Source: Acidobacteriota bacterium (GTDB taxonomy: Bacteria > Acidobacteriota > Blastocatellia > Pyrinomonadales > Pyrinomonadaceae). Taken from it: a stretch of 60,688 bases of DNA. Within the stretch, counting starts at the first letter, position 1. The number at the start of each line of letters is the position of its first letter. The notes beneath the pieces are model-generated. The model ran no database searches, was not told the DNA's origin, and saw only the letters and a list, made by a program, of their open reading frames with translations. The stretch is from NCBI GenBank assembly GCA_003222975.1, contig QHXN01000018.1:1-60688 (forward strand), read 5' to 3'. Below are positions 8,735-17,831 of this stretch, one piece after another. The position numbers and the translations under genes are program-made.

Positions 8735-9535
8735 TCACTCCACGGCGGCGACTTCAACTTTTACCGTCTGCCCGCGCGTTGCGCCGAGAGCGCGCGCGGC
8801 TGAGTCGCGGAAGACGGCGAGTTCGAGCAGGCCCGCGCTGCCCCAGACGGCGAACGGCTCGCCGACACGTCCGCCCTCGTCTGCGAAGAAGCGTCGGAAG
8901 GAATGAATCTCGCGGTCGCCGACGTGGAGAATGACGCCGCGTTTGATTGATTCATCGTCCAGGTCTTGCCGCGTGATGTTCGTGACGCAGTTGCCGAAGC
9001 GGTCAACGTGGATGATCGCGGCGACGAGCGTGCCTTCGGAGTCGCGCCCCGGCCTGGCGAAGGGGAGGCGCACGAAGTCTCCGACCTCCGGCCCCAACTC
9101 TTCCGCGCGGACGCCGCCCGCGAGCGCGCCCGCGACCGGCGCGAAGATGTCGCGCCCGTGGAACGTCTCGCTCGCGCGCGGTCGAAAATAACTCTCGTTC
9201 GTGACGTGAAAGACTCTGAACGGCCTCACGCGCTCGTGGACGTAGCCGAACACGCCGTTGTCCGGCCCGACGAAGAGGTGTCCCCCGCCCTCGACGACGA
9301 CGGCACGGCGCGTTGAGCCGACGCCCGGATCAACGACCGCCACGTGAACCGTGCCCGAAGGGAACGCCTCGAACGCAGCGAGCAAAGTGAACGCCCCGGC
9401 CTCGATGTCGTGTGGCGGAATCTCGTGCGTGATGTCAACGACCTGCGCGCGCGGGTTGACGGCGAGCACCGCCCCCTTCATCGCGCCGACGAAGTAGTCC
9501 GCCGTTCCGAAGTCCGTGAGCAGCGTGACGATCAT
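8735..9535 (-). CDS. SAM hydrolase / SAM hydroxide adenosyltransferase (DUF62, fluorinase-like fold)
   Basis: About 266 residues from ATG 9535 (MIVTLLTDFG); a TTG upstream falls in the repeat and is less likely. The family opens with the TDFG motif and has HVAVVDPGVG, FVGPDNGVF and the C-terminal DRFGNCVTNI segment, all present here. Members hydrolyse S-adenosylmethionine to adenosine and methionine. They share the fold of fluorinase and chlorinase, but the halogenase-specific loop is not apparent. The gene stands alone; its start abuts hairpin E2 and lacks a Shine-Dalgarno. Confidence 0.88.
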   Translation of the reverse strand: MIVTLLTDFGTADYFVGAMKGAVLAVNPRAQVVDITHEIPPHDIEAGAFTLLAAFEAFPSGTVHVAVVDPGVGSTRRAVVVEGGGHLFVGPDNGVFGYVHERVRPFRVFHVTNESYFRPRASETFHGRDIFAPVAGALAGGVRAEELGPEVGDFVRLPFARPGRDSEGTLVAAIIHVDRFGNCVTNITRQDLDDESIKRGVILHVGDREIHSFRRFFADEGGRVGEPFAVWGSAGLLELAVFRDSAARALGATRGQTVKVEVAAVE

Positions 9536-9540
9536 GGGAG

Positions 9541-9628
9541 AGTTCAAAGTTCAAAGTTCAAAGTTCCAGGTTCAAAGTTCAAGGCCGAAGCATTTAACTT
9601 TGAACTTTGAACCTGGAACTTTGAACTA
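9541..9628. repeat. Heptad hairpin element E2 (AGTTCAA type)
   Basis: The left arm has six heptads (AGTTCAA three times, AGTTCCA, GGTTCAA, AGTTCAA). The right arm has five heptads that are their reverse complements in mirrored order, including the variant pair, so both arms preserve the same irregularity. The loop is about 11 nt. It lies between the stop of the exported glycine-zipper gene (9633) and the SAM hydrolase start (9535), both on the minus strand. Confidence 0.9.
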
Positions 9629-9632
9629 CAAT

Positions 9633-10670
9633 TCAGCGCCCGCGGCTCGTCACGCGGATGCGGAGTTGCTGGCCGCGTTCGAGGCGTATGTCTTTGCCGC
9701 GTTGCGTCATCGCGCCGGCAGTTCCGGCCCCGCCGCCGATGATCGCGCCGACGACTGCGCCCGTGCCGCCGCCCGTGATGCCGCCGATGATCGCGCCGAT
9801 GCCAGCCCCCGCACCGATCTTCGCCACGTCGTCCTTCGTGCTGCTCTTGCCGCGCACGCCGCCCTCCGGGTCAATAGAGGAGACGCCGGTGTCGCCCGCG
9901 GGCAGAACCTCGACGACCTGCGCGCTGAACTCCTGCCAGCCGCCGCCGCTGGGCATCTGAATCTGGTCGAAGGTGAGTTGCAGCATGGCCGTGCCACGCG
10001 CCTTGCCCGGTCGCCGCACCTGCGTCAGACGCCCGCCGACCGTAGCGCCCGCCAAGTCCTTCGGCTCGACGACCTGCGCCTCGAAGCGGTCGCCGGTTTG
10101 GCTTATGTCTGTCGAGATGCGGTTCTGAAGCTCTACGAGGAGGACTGTGTCGGAAGGGATGCTGCTCACGCCGCTGACGGGCTGAGCGGTGGCCGCGCCG
10201 CGGCTCTGCGAGCTGCTTTCGCCCGCGTCCGCCGCGGGCCTGTTGCCGCGCTCGCTGCTGCTACTCTCGGCGACTTCGCGCTGAGTCGCGCCGCGGCGCG
10301 TGACGCCGCCCGTCGGGACGCTTGAGTCGAAGCCGCGCTGGTTGTAGCCCGCCTCGTAGCCGACCTCGAAGCCCTGCTGGTAGCCGTCGCGGTAGTCTTC
10401 GGCGGAGCCGTAGGCGGCGATGTAGGCGCGGTCGGCGCGCTGGTAGTCCTGCTTGCCGCGGAAGTCCGCGGGCGCACGCTTCAGTTGGTCGCTCCAGCCC
10501 GCCTGATAGCCGTCGGAGTAGCCCGTGCGGTAGCCGCGCTCAAGCACGCCGACCTGAGCCTGCGCGGCGGCGGGCGCGTCGTCCGAAGTCCGCGCGAGCG
10601 CCGCGGGGACTGTGGCGAGCGTGAACACGAGGGCGATGGCTGCGGCGAAGAATCTTCTGTGGGTCTTCAT
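9633..10670 (-). CDS. Exported protein with Gly-Tyr repeat, LNS-type domain and C-terminal glycine zipper
   Basis: 345 residues with a clear signal peptide (basic start, hydrophobic core, cleavage near ALA-RT). Residues about 45-110 hold a tyrosine/glycine repeat of the form GYxxGYxxG. A Ser/Gln-rich linker follows, then a beta-rich domain (TVLLVELQNRIST...GDRFEAQVVEP) that resembles the start of the exported protein at 60253. Near the C-terminus is a glycine zipper (GIGAIIGGITGGGTGAVVG), as in outer-membrane-associated YMGG/OmpA-like proteins. Function is unknown; a role at the outer membrane is inferred. Confidence 0.7.
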   Translation of the reverse strand: MKTHRRFFAAAIALVFTLATVPAALARTSDDAPAAAQAQVGVLERGYRTGYSDGYQAGWSDQLKRAPADFRGKQDYQRADRAYIAAYGSAEDYRDGYQQGFEVGYEAGYNQRGFDSSVPTGGVTRRGATQREVAESSSSERGNRPAADAGESSSQSRGAATAQPVSGVSSIPSDTVLLVELQNRISTDISQTGDRFEAQVVEPKDLAGATVGGRLTQVRRPGKARGTAMLQLTFDQIQMPSGGGWQEFSAQVVEVLPAGDTGVSSIDPEGGVRGKSSTKDDVAKIGAGAGIGAIIGGITGGGTGAVVGAIIGGGAGTAGAMTQRGKDIRLERGQQLRIRVTSRGR

Positions 10671-10878
10671 CTTTCTTCTCCTGAAAGTTAAACGGCGGAG
10701 GGGCCACGCGGGAGCTTACAACAGGCGGCCTCCAAACATCCAACCGCCTTGACGCTCCCTTCGACAGCGACTTAGACTCGAACCGTCAATTTCTGACAAG
10801 CGAGGGCCGTGGGAGAAGCTCTACGCAGCTTATGATGCCGCCACCGCCCCGACAGGTTTGACGGAATTTTTGATTTGA

Positions 10879-10947
10879 AGCTGTTAGCTGTTGGCTTTTA
10901 GCTGAGGACAAAAGAAGCTAACAGCTAACAGCCAACAGCTAACAGCT
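10879..10947. repeat. Heptad hairpin element E3 (AGCTGTT type)
   Basis: The left arm has heptads AGCTGTT, AGCTGTT, GGCTTTT; the right arm has AGCTAAC, AGCTAAC, AGCCAAC, AGCTAAC. The variant heptad (GGC/GCC) is present in both arms. The tip is about 11 nt. The element ends 7 nt before iscS ATG 10955. This gap is divergent, unlike most of the others. The rest of the gap (10671-10878) shows nothing recognisable. Confidence 0.85.
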
Positions 10948-10954
10948 ATTAGTT

Positions 10955-12163
10955 ATGCGCAGAGTTTACCTGGACAACAGCGCGACGACGCCGGTTGACC
11001 CGCGTGTGGTCGAGGCCATGATGCCTTACCTCTTCGAGCGGTTCGGCAACCCTTCGAGCGTGCACTTCTACGGGCAGGAGGCGCGGTCGGCGGTTGACCG
11101 AGCGCGGCGCGAGGTCGCCGCGCTCGTCGGCGCGCGCGCGGGCGAGGTCGTCTTCCTCTCCGGCGGCACGGAGGCCAACAACCTCGCCATCCGCGGCGTC
11201 TGTGAGCAGCAGCGCGAGCGCGGTCGCCACATCATCACCACGGCAATCGAGCACTCGTCGGTGCGCGCCATCTGCGACGCGCTCGAACGCCGCGGCTGGG
11301 AGGTGACGCGCCTGCCCGTCTATGAAGACGGCATCGTCCGCCTCGAAGACGTGCGCGCGGCGCTCAGGGACGACACCGTTCTCGTCTCGGTCATGCTCGC
11401 CAACAACGAGATCGGCACCATCCAGCCCGTCGCCGACATCGGCGCGCTCGTGCGCGAGCGCCGCGCCGCGGGCCAAAAGCACCTCTGGCTGCACACGGAC
11501 GCCGTCCAGGCCATTGGCAGGATGCGGACGGACGTTGAAGAACTCGGCTGCGACCTGATGTCAATGTCCGCGCACAAGCTCTACGCGCCGAAAGGCGCGG
11601 GCGCTCTCTACGTGCGGCGCGGCACGCGACTCGCGCCGCAGAACGTCGGCGGCCACCAGGAGCGCGAGCGGCGCGGAGGCACGGAGGCTGTCCCGCTGTT
11701 AGTCGCCTTCGGCGAGGCCGCGCGTCTCGCGCGACTCGAACTCGACGAGCGCATCGAACACCTGCGGCACTTGCGCGACCGCTTCGAGGCGGGCGTCGCC
11801 GACTCGGTCTCCGACATCGTCTTCAACGGCGACCGCGTGCGGCGTCTGCCGAACATCTCGAACATCTCGTTCCGCTACATCGAGGGTGAGGGCCTGCTCA
11901 TCAACCTCGACATGCAGGGCGTCGCAGTATCCACGGGGTCGGCCTGCTCCTCCGGCTCGCTCGAACCCTCGCCCGTCATCCGCGCCCTGGGCCGGGACGA
12001 CGAGCTGGCCCGCGGCTCGATTCGCTTCAGCTTGGGGCGCGACACGACCGACGAAGAGGTCGCCTACGTACTCGAAGCCCTCCCGCGCGCCGTCGAGAAC
12101 CTGCGCCGCCTCTCGCCGCTCTACCAGAAGGCGCAGGCCGAGCGCGCGTGTGCGCCGGTGTGA
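10955..12163 (+). CDS. iscS: Cysteine desulfurase (IscS/NifS family)
   Basis: 402 residues. This PLP enzyme removes sulfur from cysteine and hands it as a persulfide to scaffold proteins. The N-terminal YLDNSATTPV, the PLP-lysine segment MSAHKLYAPKGAG and the mobile catalytic-cysteine loop STGSACSSGS are all present. A small difference is GGHQERERRGGTE where the family usually has GGGQE. It is followed by an IscU-like scaffold after hairpin E4, forming a minimal Fe-S assembly pair. ATG 10955 has no Shine-Dalgarno and abuts hairpin E3. Confidence 0.93.
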   Translation: MRRVYLDNSATTPVDPRVVEAMMPYLFERFGNPSSVHFYGQEARSAVDRARREVAALVGARAGEVVFLSGGTEANNLAIRGVCEQQRERGRHIITTAIEHSSVRAICDALERRGWEVTRLPVYEDGIVRLEDVRAALRDDTVLVSVMLANNEIGTIQPVADIGALVRERRAAGQKHLWLHTDAVQAIGRMRTDVEELGCDLMSMSAHKLYAPKGAGALYVRRGTRLAPQNVGGHQERERRGGTEAVPLLVAFGEAARLARLELDERIEHLRHLRDRFEAGVADSVSDIVFNGDRVRRLPNISNISFRYIEGEGLLINLDMQGVAVSTGSACSSGSLEPSPVIRALGRDDELARGSIRFSLGRDTTDEEVAYVLEALPRAVENLRRLSPLYQKAQAERACAPV

Positions 12164-12241
12164 GTTCAAAGTTCCAAGTTCGAGGTTCAAAGTTGCAGGC
12201 CGGCTCTTAACTTTGAACTTTCAACTTTGAACTTGAAACTT
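12164..12241. repeat. Heptad hairpin element E4 (AGTTCAA type, second copy)
   Basis: The left arm starts directly after the iscS stop codon (12161-12163) and carries degenerate AGTTCAA heptads. The right arm (about 12207-12241) carries the complements ACTTTGA/ACTTTCA and runs up to the TTG/GTG start region of the IscU-like gene. The tip is GC-rich (GGCCGGC). The arms pair imperfectly. The heptamer is the same class as E2. Confidence 0.85.
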
Positions 12242-12608
12242 GATCGTGCCCTACTCCGAACTTTTCAAAGACCACCTCGCGAACCCGCGCAACGCCGGCG
12301 AACTCGCCGACGCGGACGCCGTGGCCGAGCAGTCGAACCCGGTCTGCGGCGACCGTCTCAAGCTATCGCTCCGCATCCGCGGCGGTCGCGTCGAGGCCGC
12401 GCGATTCCTCGCCTATGGCTGCCCGCCGACGCTCGCCTGCGGCTCCGCCCTCGCCGAAATGCTCGGAGGTCTCACGGTCGAAGAGGCACGCCAGATCACA
12501 CGCGCTGAAATCGTGGGCGCACTCGGCGGCCTCCCCTCGCGCAAACAGCACGCCGCCGCGCTCGCCGTGGAGACCCTGCGCGAGGCCCTTAAAAATCAAC
12601 GGCACTGA
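12240..12608 (+). CDS. IscU/NifU-like Fe-S cluster scaffold lacking the third canonical cysteine
   Basis: About 122 residues, the usual IscU length. Start is TTG 12240, or GTG 12246 giving MPYSELFKDH; neither has a Shine-Dalgarno. The first two ligands are visible in NPVCGD and YGCPPTLAC. The third, normally in a KxHCSxLA segment, is replaced: here it reads RKQHAAALAVETL. An extra cysteine sits in PTLACGS. The fold and the neighbouring cysteine desulfurase support a scaffold role, but cluster coordination must differ from E. coli IscU. Confidence 0.82.
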   Translation: MIVPYSELFKDHLANPRNAGELADADAVAEQSNPVCGDRLKLSLRIRGGRVEAARFLAYGCPPTLACGSALAEMLGGLTVEEARQITRAEIVGALGGLPSRKQHAAALAVETLREALKNQRH

Positions 12609-12685
12609 AAAGGTCGTGGCAGCCACGCGCCGCTTCACTTCGGCCTCTTTGCTCGCAGTCTTCAAACATGCGGACTTCGACTTCG

Positions 12686-15472
12686 TCACGGAGGCGCGGC
12701 GCGGCGCGGGCGCGTCTCCGACGGCGTGTGCGTGCGCGGCTCGGAGGGGATGATGGTCTGGTTCTGGTGGTACTGCGGGCCGCAGTAGCGGTGCGGCTCG
12801 GTGCCGATGACGAAGGTCTTGGTGCGTATGACGGGGCAGGTCGGCACGGCGATGAGGCCGGTGGTTGGGTCTATGTCGAGCGTGACCGTGCCCGACAGGC
12901 GCGACGGAACGTCGGGCTGTGTGGGGTCGCGCCCTTCGAGTCCGGGCGTCTTGCGCTTGCCGGGCGACGGCGTCGGCGTCTCTTCGAGGAGCGGCGGCAC
13001 TTCGAGCGTGTCGGGCGTCGGCAAAGGTTCGGGTGTCGCGCCGGGCACGGTCTCGCCCGTGGGGTTCGTCTCGTCGGTCTCGTTGCTCGCCTGCGTGGGC
13101 GCGGTTCCGTTGATGAAGAGTTCCGGGCGCTTCGTCGGCGAGTCTGCGGCGGCGAGCATGCCTGTGGCCGGGTCAATGTCCGCCTGCACGATGTCGGGGG
13201 GCTGCTGCCAGTCGCCGCCCCACTCCGGGTGCGCTTGGAGAGCGGCGGTCATGAAGTCAGCCCAGATGGGGAGCGCCGAGTCCGCGCCCGTCATGCCAAG
13301 TTCTGAGCCGTCGTCGAAGCCGACATAGACGACGCAGACCAGGTTCGGCGTGAAGCCCGCGAACCAGCCGTCGCGCGACGTGCCGGTCTTGCCCGCGACG
13401 TTCGCGCGGAAGCCGCGCGCGCGCACCTTCGCGGCAGTGCCGCGGTTCACCACGTCCTTCATGATCGAGTCCATGATGAAAGCGACCTGCGGGCGCAGAA
13501 CCTCGCTCTTCTGCCCTTGCGGCGCGGCGATGGTGTTGCCGCTTCCGGTCGTCACGCGCGCGATGCCGAAGGGCGTGACGCGCGTCCCCAACTGCGCGAA
13601 GGTCGTGTAGGCGGACGCCACTTGAAGCGGCGTCGCCTCGTTCGTGCCGAGGGCGTGCGCGAGGTAGTTCTGCTTCGGTTTCGGCAGACCGGCCTTCGTC
13701 GCGAGGTTCATCACTCGACCGATGGTCACTTCCTGCGCGACCTCGACCGTGACGACGTTGAGGCTGTGCGTCAGCGCGTCGCGCACGGTGACGGGCTTGT
13801 GCGAATACTGCTCGCCGAAGTTGCCGGGCGAGTATTGCTGGTTGCCGAAGGTGAAGGTCTTCGGCTCGTCCATGTATGTGGTCGCGGCGGTAATGACGCG
13901 CGGGATGGGGTCGTAAGCGGTGTTCAGCGCCGTCGCATAGACGAAGGGCTTGAAGACCGAGCCGGGCTGACGCAGCGCGTCGGTCGCACGGTTCAACTGG
14001 CTCTTCTCGTAGTCGCGCCCGCCGACCATCGCGACGATCTCGCCGGTGTCGGCGCGCATCGCGACGAGCGCAGCTTGCAGTGTGCCCGCCGGGAAGCGCT
14101 TCGATTGAACACGGTCGAGCGCAGCGAGCTGCTTGACGAGGGCGGCGTAGGCCGCGCGCTGCAAGTCCATGTCAACGGTCGTGTAGATGCGCAGGCGGTC
14201 GGCGGCTGAAGTGTCCGCGAGGATGTCGCCGAGCTGGTTCTGCGCGTAGTCCACGAAGTAGGGCGCTTCCGAATCAATGCGGCCCTTCGCGGGCGCGACT
14301 TGGACGGGCGTCGCCATCGCGCGCGCCGCCTCGACCTCCGTGATCGCGCCCGCCTCGACCATTGACTGCAAGACCTGGTTGCGCCGCTCGAAGGCCACGT
14401 CCGGGTACTTGTAAGGGTTGTAACGGTTCGGGCTGCGGATCATCCCCGCGAGGAGCGCCGCTTCCGGCAGAGTCAGCGCCGTCACGTCCTTGTTGAAGTA
14501 AGCCTCGCTCGCCTCGCCGACGCCCTTGATCGAGAAGCCCGCGCGCTGGCCGAGATAGACCTCATTGCAGTAAAGCCCGAAGATGTCCTGCTTCGACAGT
14601 CGCGTCTCAAGGATGACCGACATGTAGGCTTCGGAGACCTTGCGCTTGAGAGAGTATTCGGGCGAGAGGAAGAGGTTCTTGACGAGCTGCTGAGTGATGG
14701 ATGATCCGCCCTGGCGCGCGAGCGGAGAGTTTGGGTCGGTGTCGTAGTGCCGGACGGCTGCGCGCAGGATGCCGCGGACGTTGATGCCGTAGTGGTTGAA
14801 GAAGTCCCGGTCTTCGGTCGTGACGATGGCCTTGACGAGCGGGTCGGGCAGGTCTTTGAAGCCGATCACCTTCCGGCGCTCACGCTGCGGCCCCGCCACC
14901 GAGCTGATCAACTCCGGTTCGAGCCAAGCCGCCTGGAGCTTCGCGCCGCCGCCGTCGAGGTCGTTGATCCCGGCGACGGTCTTGCCGCCGCGACCGAACT
15001 GGACGCGCACGTGCGGGAACTGGGGCCTGCCGTCTATGGTCGAGTCCTTGCTCGGCTCGATCTCAAGGAGCGTGCCCTCGACGCTGTAGCGCCCGCGAGC
15101 GGTGTCGGCCTGCTGCGCGTGCTCGACGTAGCCCGCGCGCTTCAACTGGTTGATTACGTCTTCAATCGAGAGGCCCGCGCCCGTGCGAATCTGCTTCGGC
15201 GCGGCGTAGATGCCGGCGCTTCGGGTGAAGACCTCGCCGCGAAGCAGTCGGTCAATGCGCTGCGAGAAGACGTGGTAGTAGTAGCCGAGCACGCCGACCG
15301 TGACGGCTGTCAGGACGACGACGGGGACGACCGTGGCCGGGCGTATCAGACGACGACGCCAGCGCCGCCAGAAACTTTCGGGCGGCTGCTCGAACCTGAC
15401 GACGCGCGGCGCGCGCGGCTTCTTGCCGGCGGCGGGCGGGATGATCTCTTTCGGCGGATGACGCAGGGCCAT
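12686..15472 (-). CDS. Class A penicillin-binding protein (PBP1-type glycosyltransferase/transpeptidase)
   Basis: About 928 residues from ATG 15472 (MALRHPPKE); the open frame extends upstream only by reading through hairpin E5. Order: cytoplasmic basic tail, one membrane helix (about 50-75), an extracytoplasmic GT51 transglycosylase domain (TTEDRDFFNHYG, GGSSITQQLVKN) and a transpeptidase domain with Ser nucleophile in QPGSVFKPFVY, SxN as SLN, and KTG as GKTGTSRDGW. The C-terminus is Pro/Thr-rich. It polymerises and cross-links peptidoglycan at the inner membrane. A UB2H-like region may lie between the helix and GT51. Confidence 0.92.
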   Translation of the reverse strand: MALRHPPKEIIPPAAGKKPRAPRVVRFEQPPESFWRRWRRRLIRPATVVPVVVLTAVTVGVLGYYYHVFSQRIDRLLRGEVFTRSAGIYAAPKQIRTGAGLSIEDVINQLKRAGYVEHAQQADTARGRYSVEGTLLEIEPSKDSTIDGRPQFPHVRVQFGRGGKTVAGINDLDGGGAKLQAAWLEPELISSVAGPQRERRKVIGFKDLPDPLVKAIVTTEDRDFFNHYGINVRGILRAAVRHYDTDPNSPLARQGGSSITQQLVKNLFLSPEYSLKRKVSEAYMSVILETRLSKQDIFGLYCNEVYLGQRAGFSIKGVGEASEAYFNKDVTALTLPEAALLAGMIRSPNRYNPYKYPDVAFERRNQVLQSMVEAGAITEVEAARAMATPVQVAPAKGRIDSEAPYFVDYAQNQLGDILADTSAADRLRIYTTVDMDLQRAAYAALVKQLAALDRVQSKRFPAGTLQAALVAMRADTGEIVAMVGGRDYEKSQLNRATDALRQPGSVFKPFVYATALNTAYDPIPRVITAATTYMDEPKTFTFGNQQYSPGNFGEQYSHKPVTVRDALTHSLNVVTVEVAQEVTIGRVMNLATKAGLPKPKQNYLAHALGTNEATPLQVASAYTTFAQLGTRVTPFGIARVTTGSGNTIAAPQGQKSEVLRPQVAFIMDSIMKDVVNRGTAAKVRARGFRANVAGKTGTSRDGWFAGFTPNLVCVVYVGFDDGSELGMTGADSALPIWADFMTAALQAHPEWGGDWQQPPDIVQADIDPATGMLAAADSPTKRPELFINGTAPTQASNETDETNPTGETVPGATPEPLPTPDTLEVPPLLEETPTPSPGKRKTPGLEGRDPTQPDVPSRLSGTVTLDIDPTTGLIAVPTCPVIRTKTFVIGTEPHRYCGPQYHQNQTIIPSEPRTHTPSETRPRRAAPP

Positions 15473-15473
15473 C

Positions 15474-15592
15474 GGATGAATAGTAAATCGTAAATCGTGA
15501 ATAGTAAATCGCGTTTTCAAGACGTTGAATAGCTCTGGCGAGTTAACCGGAAAAAAACCATTCACCATTTACGATTGACGATTTACGAGATT
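15474..15592. repeat. Heptad hairpin element E5 (AAATCGT type, divergent gap)
   Basis: The left arm has heptads GAATAGT, AAATCGT, AAATCGT, GAATAGT, AAATCGC; the right arm has CCATTCA, CCATTTA, CGATTGA, CGATTTA. The central segment is about 44 nt. It starts 1 bp from the PBP start codon. It lies in the divergent gap between the PBP and the potassium channel, so it cannot be a terminator or an operon-internal element. Confidence 0.85.
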
Positions 15593-15673
15593 GACACTCT
15601 CCTTCCCTTTTCGTTAACGTGGCCGGTTAGTCCGAGACGCCGTTTTGATGCCGCCGCCGCAAGACATGGTTCG

Positions 15674-16708
15674 ATGCCTCCCGTCACAAACCTGACGCAG
15701 CGTTTGAGGTCGCGGGCGCGCCTCGTGTATTCGCTCGCCGCGCTCGCTGGCGTCGTCGCCCTCGGCACGGTCGGGTTCCACCTCATCGAGGGCTGGTCGC
15801 CCCTCGACGCCCTCTACATGACGGTGATGACGGTGACGACGGTCGGCTACGGGCCGCCGAAGGAGCTGACGCCGGCGGGGCGCAACTTCGCCATCGTCTT
15901 CATGGTCGTCGGCGTCGGCACGGCGGGCCTGCTTCTGTCGTCGGCGGTGCAGGCTCTCGTCCGCTCCGAGATTCTGGCGGCCTACGGCGAGCGGCGCAGG
16001 CAGCGTGAGATGAGCAAGCTCAGAGACCACTACATCATCTGCGGCGCGGGCCGGGTCGGCACGCGCATCGTGCGCGAGATGCGGCGCGCGGGCGTGCCCT
16101 TCGTCGCCGTCGAAAGTAACGCCCTGCTCGCCGCCGAGTTGGGTCTCCCCGACGCGCAGGTTCTCATACGCGACGCGACGCTCGACGAAACTCTCGTCGA
16201 GGCCGGAGTCGAGCGCGCACGGGGCTTGGCCGCGTGCCTGCCCGACGACGCCGACAACCTCTACGTCGTGCTGACGGCGCGCACGCTGAACCCCACACTT
16301 CACATCGTCGCGCGCGCCGTCGAGGAGCTGGCCGAGCCGAAGCTCGTGCGCGCGGGCGCGAACCGCGTCATCGCCCCGACCATCATCGGCAGCCACCGCA
16401 TGGCGCAGGCGCTTCTTAAACCCGCGGTCGCAGACTTCATGGACTCGATCACGGCGGAGAGCCTCGACCTCGCCTTCGAGCAGGTCGAGATTGCCGAAGG
16501 CTCGTCGCTCGCCGGGCGGAAGCTGAAGGACACGACGATCCGCTCCGCGCTCGACATCGTCGTCGCCGCCATCCGCCGGCAGGGCGGCGAGATGATCTTC
16601 AACCCTTCGGGCGACACGCAGATTCGAGAGGGCGACATGCTCATCGGCATCGGACGCGCCGAGTCGCTCGCCGAACTCGGCACGCTGGCACGTGGGACGC
16701 GGAAGTGA
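15674..16708 (+). CDS. Potassium channel with RCK (TrkA-N and TrkA-C) domains
   Basis: 344 residues from ATG 15674. One helix, a pore loop with selectivity filter TVGYG (TVTTVGYGPP) and a second helix form a two-helix (KcsA/MthK-like) channel subunit in the first 95 residues. A Rossmann RCK-N domain follows (ICGAGRVGTRI), then a TrkA-C domain (about 255-340, ending with GDMLIGIGRAESL). Ligand-gated K+ flux across the inner membrane is the family role. It directly precedes waaF, but this looks like proximity rather than shared function. Confidence 0.87.
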   Translation: MPPVTNLTQRLRSRARLVYSLAALAGVVALGTVGFHLIEGWSPLDALYMTVMTVTTVGYGPPKELTPAGRNFAIVFMVVGVGTAGLLLSSAVQALVRSEILAAYGERRRQREMSKLRDHYIICGAGRVGTRIVREMRRAGVPFVAVESNALLAAELGLPDAQVLIRDATLDETLVEAGVERARGLAACLPDDADNLYVVLTARTLNPTLHIVARAVEELAEPKLVRAGANRVIAPTIIGSHRMAQALLKPAVADFMDSITAESLDLAFEQVEIAEGSSLAGRKLKDTTIRSALDIVVAAIRRQGGEMIFNPSGDTQIREGDMLIGIGRAESLAELGTLARGTRK

Positions 16709-16721
16709 GTTAAATATAGAC

Positions 16722-17831
16722 GTGAGCCGGAGACTTCAGCCCGAAAAGATCAAGCGCGTGATCGTGCGCGGCGCGAACTGGGTGGGCGACTCGGTGATGA
16801 CCGTGCCCGCTCTGCGCGAGTTGCGCCGCGCGCTGCCCGGTGCTCACGTCACACTGGCGACGCGCGCGTGGGCCGAAGGGATTTTCGAGGGCGCGGATTT
16901 CATTGACGACCTTCTCATCAACAAACGCGAGACGCGCGGCGCGGGCATGGTCAGGGGCGAGGCGCGTGAGTGGCGCGCGCGCCGCTTCGACCTCGCGGTT
17001 CTCTTCCCGAACGCCTTCGCGCCCGCACTCGTCGCCGCACTCGCGCGCGTGCCCGTGCGCTTGGGCTACGCCACGCAGGGGCGCGGCCTTCTTCTGACTC
17101 ACCCGCTGCGAGTGCCCGTCTGGCGCGCTGGCCGACACGAAGTTTATTACTACCTCAACATCGTCGCGGAGCTTGAGCGCCTGCTCGACGGCTCCTCTTC
17201 AAACGAGCCGGGCGAGCCGCGCATCAGCCTCGAAGTCTCCGAGCGGAGGCAGGACTTTGCGCGCGGACTGCTTCGTGAGCACGGCGCGCGTCTTGAGCGC
17301 CCGCTCGTCGCGCTCTGCCCCGGCTCGACCAACAGCCGCGCGAAGCGCTGGCCCGCCGAACGCTTCGCCGCTCTGGCCGACATGCTCGTCGAGCGAGCGG
17401 GCGCGGACGTTTTCCTCGTCGGCGCGGGCGAGGAGCTGGACGTTTCGTTGGAGGTCGCGCGCGGGATGCGCAACCGCCCCGCCGTGCTGACGGGCAGGAC
17501 AGACCTCGCGCAGACGGCGGCATTGCTGAGCGTCGCCGACCTGCTCGTCACGAACGACACAGGCCCGGCGCACGTCGCCGCCGCCGTTGGGTGTCCCGTC
17601 GTCGTCATCTTCGGCCCGACGAATCCCGCGACGACGCGCCCACTTTCACCGCTCGCGGAGGTCGTGCGACGCCCGCCCGACTGCGCGCCGTGCATGCTGC
17701 GCGACTGCCCGATTGACCACCGCTGCATGACCGCGATCACGGCGGAAGAAGTATTCGGGCGCTCGCTCGCCGCCCTCGGAGCGCGCGGCGTGTCGCGCGA
17801 CTCTCGCCGGAAGTTGGAGGTCGCGCGATGA
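16722..17831 (+). CDS. waaF: ADP-heptose:LPS heptosyltransferase II (WaaF type, GT9)
   Basis: About 369 residues from GTG 16722 (VSRRLQPEKIKRV); GTG 16692 would overlap the channel gene. GT9 features: N-terminal RGANWVGDSVMTVPAL, central CPGSTNSRAKRWP, and the donor-binding VTNDTGPAHVAAAVG followed by IFGPTNP. The C-terminal Cys cluster (CAPCMLRDCPIDHRCM) is typical of this subfamily. It transfers L-glycero-D-manno-heptose to the LPS inner core in the cytoplasm. The gene ends in the first of three tandem Shine-Dalgarno/ATG units leading into gmhB. Confidence 0.88.
   Translation: MSRRLQPEKIKRVIVRGANWVGDSVMTVPALRELRRALPGAHVTLATRAWAEGIFEGADFIDDLLINKRETRGAGMVRGEAREWRARRFDLAVLFPNAFAPALVAALARVPVRLGYATQGRGLLLTHPLRVPVWRAGRHEVYYYLNIVAELERLLDGSSSNEPGEPRISLEVSERRQDFARGLLREHGARLERPLVALCPGSTNSRAKRWPAERFAALADMLVERAGADVFLVGAGEELDVSLEVARGMRNRPAVLTGRTDLAQTAALLSVADLLVTNDTGPAHVAAAVGCPVVVIFGPTNPATTRPLSPLAEVVRRPPDCAPCMLRDCPIDHRCMTAITAEEVFGRSLAALGARGVSRDSRRKLEVAR

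Noticed and set aside
15473..15568. N-terminal extension of the PBP up to 15568
   Set aside because: It is only the translation of the heptad hairpin E5. The conserved protein begins at ATG 15472.
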